From positions 1 to 10,891 of the forward strand of contig JAJAZH010000173.1 of the NCBI GenBank assembly GCA_026785815.1: DNA of 10,891 nt, written 5' to 3'. The DNA comes from Ramlibacter sp. (lineage in GTDB: Bacteria; Pseudomonadota; Gammaproteobacteria; Burkholderiales; Burkholderiaceae_C). The position numbers were made by a program, and so were the translations under genes. The notes beneath the pieces were generated by a model. The model saw only the letters and a list, made by a program, of their open reading frames with translations, ran no database searches and had not been told where the DNA came from. The number at the start of each line of letters is the position of its first letter. Within the stretch, counting starts at the first letter, position 1. Below are positions 1 to 5,673 of the stretch, piece after piece.

Positions 1-488
1 ATGCGGTACAGCGTATCGAGCACGCCGCCGTGCGCCACCACGACGATCTGTTCTCCGGGATGGCGGGCCGCCAGGTCCTGCATGGTCTGGGTCACCCGCC
101 GGCGCAATTGCAGCAGCGATTCGCCGCCTTCGGGCGGAGCCCATTCCGGCAGCCGCTTGCGCCAGTTCTGCGCGTGATCGGGCCAGGTCTGGTGAATCTC
201 GTCGAAGGTCTTGCCCTCGAAGATGCCGAAGCTGCGCTCGCGCAACCCTTCGTTGGCGATCACCGGGATGCCGGCTGCCTCGGCAATCGGCTGGGCGGTC
301 TGGTGCGCCCGGCCGAGATCGCTGGAATACACGGCGCTGATTTTTTCGCCCTGCAGCGCCTTGCCGACCCGGCCGGCCTGCCAGCGCCCGGTCTCATTCA
401 GATCGATGTCTTTCTGGCCCTGGATGCGCGCATCGACGTTCCACGATGTTTCCCCATGGCGGACGGCAATGATGCGGGTGGCTTCCAT
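1..488 (-). CDS. Histidine phosphatase family protein (phosphoglycerate-mutase-like), C-terminus cut by window start
   Basis: The gene reads leftward from the ATG at 488 and is still open at base 1, so 162 N-terminal residues are visible. The protein opens MEATRIIAVRHGETSWN: the RHGE signature at residues 10-13 supplies the phosphorylated nucleophile His11. Other hallmarks are the SSDLGRAHQTA segment with Arg60, the LRERSFGIFEG segment with the probable acid Glu84, and VVVAHGGVLD with the second catalytic His153. The family removes phosphate from small metabolites through a phosphohistidine intermediate. The substrate cannot be read from the motifs, and cofactor-dependent mutases usually have a longer insert, so a phosphatase is likelier. 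It is the last visible gene of the leftward pterin/ttcA cluster, 89 bp after the lipoprotein gene. The upstream gap holds small GC-rich inverted repeats but no T tract, so I call no terminator there. The family call is firm and the substrate is unknown. Confidence 0.93.
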   Translation of the reverse strand, partial: MEATRIIAVRHGETSWNVDARIQGQKDIDLNETGRWQAGRVGKALQGEKISAVYSSDLGRAHQTAQPIAEAAGIPVIANEGLRERSFGIFEGKTFDEIHQTWPDHAQNWRKRLPEWAPPEGGESLLQLRRRVTQTMQDLAARHPGEQIVVVAHGGVLDTLYR

Positions 489-577
489 AGCCCGCCCATT
501 TTATGGAGCCGCTGTCCGGGCGGTCAGGAATTCGCGAACTGTGGCGCGGGCGCCGAACCGGCACAAGATCTGCATGC

Positions 578-1204
578 CTATCCGCCGACTTTGATATCGA
601 CCCGCCGCACACCCGCAGGCGCGGCCGGAAATCCCTGCAATGCCGCGTCGAACATCACCGGCAGCACCGAAGCGCTGTCGCTCCAAGGCCCGTCGTGGCC
701 GGCGCGGGTTTCGTAGACCACGCGATTTGACGCCAGTTCGCGCACGATCACGGCCACTTCCCGCTGATACCAGGGCTGTTCCATGCGCAAGTACGGTCCG
801 CCGTAACCCAGGGCAAAGCCGACGCCGTGTCGGGCAAAACCGCCGCCCCAGCCCCACCCTTGCGGCTCGGCCCATGGCGACTGGACCCGCTGCACCCGCG
901 CCGTGACCTGGACGCTGTAACGCGGCGCAGCGTCGTCGCGGCGCAGGCCGGCCTTGAACAACGCCGGGTCCGCCATCGATTCCAGCTGCGGCTGCAGCGG
1001 AAAAGCCTGCTGCGAGGGCAGCCGGTCGAAGCGGTAGGTCGGCTGGTCCGGCAGTGCCGGCAGGCTAGAGAACGACTGGACGTTGCTGTCCAGCAAATAG
1101 CCGGTGGCGCAGCCCGTCAGGCCGGCTCCGACCAGGAGCAAAAAAGCCGCGAAGCGCAGACGTGCCAGCTTCAGGCCTGCAAAGTGCGACATCGAATTGT
1201 TCAT
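578..1204 (-). CDS. DUF4136-like lipoprotein
   Basis: This is a 208-residue predicted lipoprotein. I chose the ATG at 1204 because GGAGGA lies four bases upstream; a longer in-frame TTG start at 1225 abuts the ttcA stop and would swallow that ribosome-binding site. Residues 16-31 are a hydrophobic signal segment ending in the lipobox LTGC, so Cys32 should be lipidated and the protein anchored in the envelope, probably the outer membrane because no Asp follows the Cys. The mature part resembles DUF4136 proteins, with a short beta-rich start, a Gly/Trp-rich stretch around residues 115-140 (GWGWGGG, then GYGGPY) and a C-terminal strand region ending VDIKVGG. DUF4136 proteins have no settled function. 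The gene starts 21 bp after ttcA on the same strand and is probably co-transcribed. The DUF assignment is from overall look and not a profile search. Confidence 0.82.
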   Translation of the reverse strand: MNNSMSHFAGLKLARLRFAAFLLLVGAGLTGCATGYLLDSNVQSFSSLPALPDQPTYRFDRLPSQQAFPLQPQLESMADPALFKAGLRRDDAAPRYSVQVTARVQRVQSPWAEPQGWGWGGGFARHGVGFALGYGGPYLRMEQPWYQREVAVIVRELASNRVVYETRAGHDGPWSDSASVLPVMFDAALQGFPAAPAGVRRVDIKVGG

Positions 1205-1208
1205 AACG

Positions 1209-1214
1209 TCCTCC
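1209..1214 (-). promoter_or_regulatory. Strong ribosome-binding site of the lipoprotein gene
   Basis: On the minus strand GGAGGA is followed by CGTT and then ATG at 1204. It is one of the clearest Shine-Dalgarno sequences in the window and sets the lipoprotein start at 1204, not at the upstream TTG. Confidence 0.8.
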
Positions 1215-1225
1215 GCCGAAGTCAA

Positions 1226-2152
1226 TCAGTCCTGGATCCGGATGACCTGCAGGGAGGGCAAGCCGGTTGCGGCAGGGAAGTCCTCAGGATCGAAGGCCTT
1301 GTCGCCATCGTCGCTGGCCACCCCTGTGGCTGTCAGACCTTTGAAGTCGTAGCGTGTTCCGTCAGCCAGGTGCGAGGGCACGACATTTTGTAACGCCGCG
1401 AACATGTTTTCCACCCGGCCGGGGTGTTTCTTGTCCCACTCGCGCAGCATCGCGCCGACCTGTTTGCGCTGCAGGTTTTCCTGGCTGCCGCACAGCGTGC
1501 AGGGGATGATCGGAAACTGCCGGTGCTCGGCCCATCGCACCAGTTCCTTTTCGGGCACGAAGGCCAGCGGCCGGATCACGATGTGCTTGCCGTCGTCGCT
1601 CACCAGCTTTGGCGGCATGGCTTTGAGCTTGCCGCCGAAGAACATGTTGAGGAAGAACGTCTGCAGGATGTCGTCGCGGTGGTGTCCCAGCGCGATCTTG
1701 GTCGCCCCCAGTTCATCCGCCACCCGGTACAGGATTGCGCGCCGCAGCCGCGAACACAGGCTGCACATCGTCTTGCCCGCCGGGATCTTGTCCTTGACGA
1801 TCGAATAGGTGTCCTGGTTTTCGATGTGAAATGGCACGCCGGTCCGCGCCAGATACTCGGGCAGGACGTGCTCGGGAAATCCGGGCTGCTTCTGGTCCAG
1901 GTTGACCGCGATCAGCTCGAAATCCACCGGCGCGCGCTGCTGCATCTTCTGCAGGATGTCGAGCATGGCGTAGCTGTCCTTGCCGCCCGACATGCAGACC
2001 ATGACCCGGTCGCCCTGCTCGATCATGTTGTAGCCGGCAATTGCCTGCCCCATCAGGCGGCACAGGCGTTTTTCCAGCTTGTGGGTCTCGCGCTCGAGCT
2101 TGCGCCCGGCGTCGAGCGGGACGGGTTGATGGTCGATCCAGAGGGCACTCAT
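1226..2152 (-). CDS. ttcA: tRNA 2-thiocytidine(32) synthetase TtcA
   Basis: TtcA thiolates cytidine 32 in the anticodon loop of certain tRNAs. It activates the base with ATP and uses a [4Fe-4S] cluster to pass sulfur. The 308-residue length is close to the E. coli enzyme. The PP-loop ATP site SGGKDS is at residues 55-60. The two CxxC pairs typical of the family are CSLC (130-133) and CTLC (218-221), which can supply the cluster cysteines. GHHRDDILQT (156-165) is the conserved metal/adenylate region of this PP-loop group. The start at 2152 lies 21 bp after the FolB-family stop, with a weak GGTGGGA upstream, and the gene is followed 21 bp later by the lipoprotein gene. Position in the middle of the cluster implies transcription from a promoter upstream of the SDR gene. 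The tail after about residue 270 (DDGDKAFDPEDFP) is acidic and lineage-variable. Confidence 0.97.
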   Translation of the reverse strand: MSALWIDHQPVPLDAGRKLERETHKLEKRLCRLMGQAIAGYNMIEQGDRVMVCMSGGKDSYAMLDILQKMQQRAPVDFELIAVNLDQKQPGFPEHVLPEYLARTGVPFHIENQDTYSIVKDKIPAGKTMCSLCSRLRRAILYRVADELGATKIALGHHRDDILQTFFLNMFFGGKLKAMPPKLVSDDGKHIVIRPLAFVPEKELVRWAEHRQFPIIPCTLCGSQENLQRKQVGAMLREWDKKHPGRVENMFAALQNVVPSHLADGTRYDFKGLTATGVASDDGDKAFDPEDFPAATGLPSLQVIRIQD

Positions 2153-2173
2153 CGGCTCATTTTCCCACCGCGA

Positions 2174-2539
2174 TCACCAGGCGCCGGTTTCGATCCGGAT
2201 CGCCACTTCGCAGTCGTCGAAAATCTCCAGCTTGGCGATCTTCACCCGCACGCCCAGCACCCCTGGCAACTGCAGCAGGCGCAAGGCGAGCTTGCCGATC
2301 AGGCTTTCCAGCAGGTTGACGTGCTGCGCCGTGCATTCGTCGATGATGATCTTGCGCACCTTGCGATAGTCCAGCACGTGGGTGATGTCGTCGTCGCTCG
2401 GCAGCAGGGGCTGCGGTCCGAGGTTGAGTTCGGCATCGACGCGGATCGGTTGCGGTGAAGTCTTCTCGTGCTCCAGGATGCCGAGGTTGGCGTCGAAGCG
2501 CAGCCCGGTCAGGGTCAGGATCTGGGTGCCGGTCGTCAT
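2174..2539 (-). CDS. folB: Dihydroneopterin aldolase-family protein (FolB/FolX type)
   Basis: This 121-residue protein has the T-fold of dihydroneopterin aldolases. FolB cleaves 7,8-dihydroneopterin to 6-hydroxymethyl-dihydropterin in folate synthesis, while the paralogue FolX epimerises dihydroneopterin triphosphate toward monapterin. Visible family features are LGILEHE (19-25), LDYRKVRKII (56-65, Tyr58), NLLESL (75-80, with the conserved Glu78) and VRVKIAKLEIF (97-107, with the probable catalytic Lys103). The Lys is followed by Leu, whereas E. coli FolB has Lys-Pro there. Together with the (D/N)YRxVxKxI segment, this resembles E. coli FolX as I remember it. Automated pipelines would call it folB, and I keep that symbol with this doubt. 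The neighbour upstream is a pterin-type SDR and the neighbour downstream is ttcA. No clear Shine-Dalgarno precedes the ATG: the leader is taken up by a 40-bp palindrome. Confidence 0.88.
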   Translation of the reverse strand: MTTGTQILTLTGLRFDANLGILEHEKTSPQPIRVDAELNLGPQPLLPSDDDITHVLDYRKVRKIIIDECTAQHVNLLESLIGKLALRLLQLPGVLGVRVKIAKLEIFDDCEVAIRIETGAW

Positions 2540-2551
2540 TTTGATCAGTTG

Positions 2552-2591
2552 GGGTCAGAGCACAATTGCTGCGCAATTCGTGATCTGACCC
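2552..2591. repeat. 40-bp imperfect palindrome (GGGTCAGA...TCTGACCC), REP/RAYT-like hairpin
   Basis: The left arm is GGGTCAGA, G, CAC, AATTGC. The loop is TGC. The right arm is GCAATT, C, GTG, A, TCTGACCC. This pairs 8 + 3 + 6 bp with one G/A mismatch and one bulged C. It fills nearly all of the 52-bp gap between the SDR stop (2592) and the FolB-family start (2539), and its edge abuts the SDR stop codon. Intergenic palindromes ending in (T)GGGGTCAGA/TCTGACCC(C) are common in beta- and gammaproteobacteria and are often seen beside REP-associated tyrosine transposases (RAYT, IS200-like). That family link is from general knowledge, and no transposase is present here. In RNA it would be a stable hairpin between two cistrons. 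It has no T tract, so it is not a classical terminator. Confidence 0.75.
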
Positions 2592-3374
2592 TCAAAGTTT
2601 CATCAAGGAAAAATCGCGTTCGAATTTCATCAGGTGCTGGCCGCCGTCGACCAGCAGCGTCGTGCCCGTGAGCGACTGGTTGTCGAGGGCGAATTTCACC
2701 GCTGAGACCACATCTTCAGGTGTCGAGGAACGGCCCAGCGGCGACAGCTTGTGCAGCTGGCGGAACTTCTCGTCCGGCAGCAGGTGGCTGGTGATCGTCA
2801 GGCCGGGGGCAACCCCGACCACCCGCAGTTGCGGCGCGAGCCCCAGCGCCAGCATGGTCGTCGCCGCCTCCAGCGCGGCTTTGGACAGCGTGTAGCTGAC
2901 GAAGTCCGGATTCTGGTTCCACAGTTTCTGGTCCAGCAAATTGACCACGACGCCCGTGCCCTGGCGCGCTACCAGATGTTCGTGCAGCGCCTGTGCCAGC
3001 AGGATCGGCGCGCCGGCATTGGTGCGCAGGTGCGCTGACAGCGATTCGTAGCCGAAGCTCGCGGCGCTGTCGTGCTCGAACATCGACGCGTTGTTGACCA
3101 CCGCGTCGACCGAACCGAAGCGCTTCAGCACGCTCGGCAGCAGCGCACGCACCGACGTCTCGTCCTGCAGATCGGCCTGGAACGAAGCGAAGCGGCCCGG
3201 CCCGGGAGCCAGCGCCTCGCAATCACCGACGGTCTTGAGCGCCTCTTGGGCTGACCCGCGATAGTGCACTGCCACCTGCCAGCCAGCGGCGGCCAGGCCC
3301 AGCGCGATCTCGCGGCCGAGCCGACGGGCGCTTCCGGTGACCAGCACGGTGCGTGGGGATTGCGGTGGATTCAT
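2592..3374 (-). CDS. SDR-family pteridine reductase-like oxidoreductase (FolM/PTR1 type)
   Basis: This is an NAD(P)H-dependent short-chain dehydrogenase/reductase of 260 residues from the ATG at 3374. Numbering below is from the alternative GTG at 3395, seven residues upstream. The Rossmann motif TGSARRLGR (20-28) has the Arg/RLG pattern of pteridine reductases. NNAS is at 101-104. The active site is YTLSK (Tyr168, Lys172). Where classical SDRs have Ser, this protein has Asp155, exactly 13 residues before the Tyr, as in Leishmania PTR1 (Asp181/Tyr194/Lys198), and E. coli FolM also has Asp there. The PG motif (VAPG) and the C-terminal LLVDGG are normal SDR features. The gene leads a minus-strand cluster with a FolB/FolX-family gene, which supports a pterin substrate, for example dihydromonapterin to tetrahydromonapterin or dihydrofolate/dihydrobiopterin reduction. 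I infer the substrate; the SDR family is certain. The start lies 21 bp from the divergent methyltransferase start. Confidence 0.93.
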   Translation of the reverse strand: MNPPQSPRTVLVTGSARRLGREIALGLAAAGWQVAVHYRGSAQEALKTVGDCEALAPGPGRFASFQADLQDETSVRALLPSVLKRFGSVDAVVNNASMFEHDSAASFGYESLSAHLRTNAGAPILLAQALHEHLVARQGTGVVVNLLDQKLWNQNPDFVSYTLSKAALEAATTMLALGLAPQLRVVGVAPGLTITSHLLPDEKFRQLHKLSPLGRSSTPEDVVSAVKFALDNQSLTGTTLLVDGGQHLMKFERDFSLMKL

Positions 3375-3395
3375 TCGAAGGACAATTGGCGGCAC

Positions 3396-4487
3396 ATGAC
3401 AGAAGCAGGCAGTTTAACGAGCGCGCTGCGGACCCTGATCGACAAAGCGATCGGCCGCTCCGGTGGCTGGCTCCCTTTCGACCGGTTCATGGCGCTGGCG
3501 CTGTACGCCCCGGGCCTGGGCTATTACGCCAATTCGTCGCGCAAGTTCGGGATCTTGCCCGCGTCCGGCAGCGACTTCGCAACGGCACCCGAAATGACGC
3601 CGTTGTTCGGCCAGGCGCTGGCGGCCCAGGTCGCCGAAGGCCTGCAGCAGACCGGCACCAGTGAGGTCTGGGAGTTCGGCGCCGGCTCGGGCGAGCTGGC
3701 GCTGCAACTGCTGGAAACGCTGGAAGGGATGGGAGCGGCGGTGCGGCGCTACACCATCGTCGACCTGTCGCTCAGCCTGCAGCAACGCCAGCGCGAAAAG
3801 CTGGGCCGCTTCGCCGGCAAAGTTCAGTGGGTCAGCGCGTTGCCGGAGCGGCTGGCAGGGATCGTGGTCGGCAATGAGGTGCTCGACGCCATGCCGGTGA
3901 AGTTGCTGGCGCGCAGTGCCGGCGTCTGGCGCGAACGCGGCGTCGGACCCGGTCTGGTCTGGCTCGACCGCGAAACCGATCTGCGTCCGCCGCTCGACGT
4001 CCAGGGCGACCAGGACTACCTGACCGAGATCCACCCGCAGGCCGAAGCCTTCATCCGGACCCTGGCCGACCGGCTGCACCAGGGCGCCGCTTTCTTCATC
4101 GACTACGGTTTCGGCGAGCAGGAGTTTTATCATCCGCAACGCCACATGGGCACCTTGATGTGCCATCGCCGGCACCTGGCGGACATCGACCCGCTCGCCG
4201 ACGTCGGCCACAAGGACATCACGGCCCATGTCAACTTCACCGGCCTCGCGCTGGCCGCGCAGCAGGCCGGTCTGGCGACCCTGGGCTACACCAGCCAGGC
4301 TCGCTTCCTGATGAACTGCGGCCTCGTCCCCCGCCTGGCGCAGGCCGCGTTGCCGGACCGGGTGGCTGGCCAGCGACTGCTGGCGGAACATGAGATGGGC
4401 GAACTGTTCAAGGTGATCGGTTTCCACAAGGGTCCGTTCTGGGACGCGCTCGGCTTTTCCCAAGGGGACCGCACCGGTCGGCTCTGA
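3396..4487 (+). CDS. MidA-family class I SAM-dependent methyltransferase
   Basis: This 363-residue protein belongs to the MidA/NDUFAF7 (DUF185) family. Its mitochondrial member methylates an arginine of a complex I subunit during assembly; bacterial roles are not settled. After an N-terminal helical part (GYYANSSRKFG, residues 42-52; SGSDFATAPEMTPLFG, 57-72), the SAM-binding motif I reads WEFGAGSGELA (92-102). GNEVLDAMPVK (159-169) is the family's NE-hDA-PV motif. FIDYGFGEQEFYHPQR (234-249) and HKDITAHVNFTGLA (272-285) are the characteristic IDYG and DITAHVDF blocks. I chose ATG 3396 because the family alignment begins near there; the in-frame extension to 3264 lies opposite the SDR coding region. 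A purine-rich AGGA sits 13 bases upstream, which is far for a Shine-Dalgarno. A DUF2905 gene and a ROK gene follow on the same strand. The substrate is unknown. Confidence 0.93.
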   Translation: MTEAGSLTSALRTLIDKAIGRSGGWLPFDRFMALALYAPGLGYYANSSRKFGILPASGSDFATAPEMTPLFGQALAAQVAEGLQQTGTSEVWEFGAGSGELALQLLETLEGMGAAVRRYTIVDLSLSLQQRQREKLGRFAGKVQWVSALPERLAGIVVGNEVLDAMPVKLLARSAGVWRERGVGPGLVWLDRETDLRPPLDVQGDQDYLTEIHPQAEAFIRTLADRLHQGAAFFIDYGFGEQEFYHPQRHMGTLMCHRRHLADIDPLADVGHKDITAHVNFTGLALAAQQAGLATLGYTSQARFLMNCGLVPRLAQAALPDRVAGQRLLAEHEMGELFKVIGFHKGPFWDALGFSQGDRTGRL

Positions 4488-4505
4488 GCGGCCAACCGGT
4501 CGCTC
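4486..4505 (+). other. Short hairpin at the end of the methyltransferase gene
   Basis: GAGCGGCC, loop AACC, GGTCGCTC gives an 8-bp stem with one G-U pair, beginning inside the stop codon of the methyltransferase gene. No T run follows and the next gene starts 40 bp later on the same strand, so it may only protect the 3' end of the transcript or be chance in GC-rich DNA. I do not call it a terminator. Confidence 0.3.
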
Positions 4506-4544
4506 GGCCATGAATGACCAGTGTTCCGCGCATAAACTCGCAGC

Positions 4545-4739
4545 ATGATTCGCTGGATCCTCGTTATCTTCCTGGCCCTGATGCTGATCAGCTGGTTCAC
4601 GCCGTTGCTGCAGCGGATGGGATTCGGCAAGCTGCCGGGTGACCTGCGTTTTCGGCTGTTCGGGCGCGAATGGTTCGTTCCGCTGACCACCACGATCCTG
4701 CTGAGCATGTTGGCGGCGCTCATCGCCCAACTGGTGTGA
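4545..4739 (+). CDS. DUF2905 family small membrane protein
   Basis: This is a 64-residue integral membrane protein. Helix one spans about residues 3-25 (WILVIFLALMLISWF) and helix two about 46-63 (PLTTTILLSMLAALIAQLV). They are joined by a loop containing GKLPGDLRF, the defining DUF2905 motif, and FGREWFVPL. The family is small, widespread and of unknown function. It starts 57 bp after the methyltransferase stop with no strong ribosome-binding site, and its stop is followed after 10 bp by the ROK gene, so the three plus-strand genes are probably one transcript. Length and topology fit the family well. Confidence 0.93.
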   Translation: MIRWILVIFLALMLISWFTPLLQRMGFGKLPGDLRFRLFGREWFVPLTTTILLSMLAALIAQLV

Positions 4740-4749
4740 TCTCGCCGTC

Positions 4750-5673
4750 ATGAAAGCCTGCATCGACATCGGCGGGACCAAGGTGGCCGTCAGCCTCAAC
4801 AGCGGCCACGATCTGGACCTGATCGCGCGGCGCAGCGAGCCGACCGCCAAGACCGGAACCAACGATGCGCTGGCGCTGCAGGTGATGCGGATGGTCGATC
4901 AGGCCTGCGCCGAAGCCGGCGTGGCCGCCGCCGCGGTGCAACGCGCCGGCGTCTCGTCCTGCGGACCCTTCGTCATGCGCGACGGACTGCTCGAAGTCGC
5001 CGCGCCCAACATCTGCGGCGGCATGGCCGGCCCGTCGCGCGGCTTGCCCAACGAATGGCGAACCGCCTTGCTGGAGCAGCCCTTGCGCCAGCGCTTCACC
5101 GAGGTGCGGGTCGAGAACGACTGCGTCGCCGCACTGGAAGCTGAACGGCGCTGGGGCGCGTTGAAGGGAATCGACCACTGTGCCTACGTCACCTGGAGCA
5201 CCGGCATCGGCATGGGCTTGTGCGTCGACGGGCGGGTGTTGCGGGGCAAGAACGGCAACGCCGGCCATGCCGGCCACATGTTCGTCTCGGACGACGATAC
5301 GGCGTTGTGCGGGTGCGGCAATCTCGGCGACGTCGAAGCGCTGATCGCCGGCAATGCCATCGCGCGCCGGTTCGGGCTCGACGCCGCGAACCTGATGCTG
5401 CAAGCCGAAGCTGGCGAGCCTCGATCGCTGGCGCTGGTGGAAAGCCTCTGCCGTGTCATGGGTCGCGCGCTCTACAACCTGGTGGTTGCGCTCGATCTGC
5501 AGCGGATCAGCCTGGGTGGCAGCGTGTTCTGGCATCACCGCGACTTCCTGCTGCCGCGGCTGGAGGCGGAGATCCGCGGCAAGCTGGGCGCCTTGACCGA
5601 CGGCTGCGATCTGGCGCCGGCCGGCCTGGGCGACCGCGTGGGCGACTACGCGGCGCTGTCGCTGATTGGCTGA
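4750..5673 (+). CDS. ROK-family sugar kinase (glucokinase-like), variant zinc site
   Basis: ROK kinases phosphorylate hexoses or amino sugars with ATP. This 307-residue protein has the phosphate-1 loop DIGGTK (6-11), the catalytic segment VENDCVAAL (121-129, probable base Asp124), the STGIGMGL adenosine/phosphate-2 loop (150-157) and NAGHAGHM (170-177), typical of the group. No N-terminal helix-turn-helix is present, so it is a kinase-type and not a repressor-type ROK. The ROK zinc motif normally reads CxCGxxGC(x)E. Here it is CGCGNLGDVE (187-196): Cys187 and Cys189 are kept but Asp194 stands where the third Cys belongs. Whether metal binding survives is unknown. The exact sugar cannot be assigned. 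The gene follows DUF2905 by 10 bp and its 3' end overlaps the convergent cca gene by 28 bp. Confidence 0.92.
   Translation: MKACIDIGGTKVAVSLNSGHDLDLIARRSEPTAKTGTNDALALQVMRMVDQACAEAGVAAAAVQRAGVSSCGPFVMRDGLLEVAAPNICGGMAGPSRGLPNEWRTALLEQPLRQRFTEVRVENDCVAALEAERRWGALKGIDHCAYVTWSTGIGMGLCVDGRVLRGKNGNAGHAGHMFVSDDDTALCGCGNLGDVEALIAGNAIARRFGLDAANLMLQAEAGEPRSLALVESLCRVMGRALYNLVVALDLQRISLGGSVFWHHRDFLLPRLEAEIRGKLGALTDGCDLAPAGLGDRVGDYAALSLIG

Noticed and set aside
489..577. Possible terminator between the lipoprotein and phosphatase genes
   Set aside because: Only short GC-rich inverted repeats (for example GGCGCGGGCGCC near 543-554) with no T tract; common by chance at this GC content.
1424..2458. 344-codon open frame on the plus strand
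   Set aside because: It is antisense to ttcA and folB, which have firm family motifs. Its composition (His/Leu/Val/Gln-rich) is typical of a GC-rich shadow frame.
3264..3395. 44-residue upstream extension of the methyltransferase
   Set aside because: It lies opposite SDR coding sequence and has no family similarity; family proteins begin near ATG 3396.
3414..4862. 482-codon open frame on the minus strand
   Set aside because: It lies opposite the methyltransferase, DUF2905 and ROK genes, whose motifs are clear. It is low-complexity Arg/Gln/Ala-rich, as expected from antisense of high-GC coding DNA.
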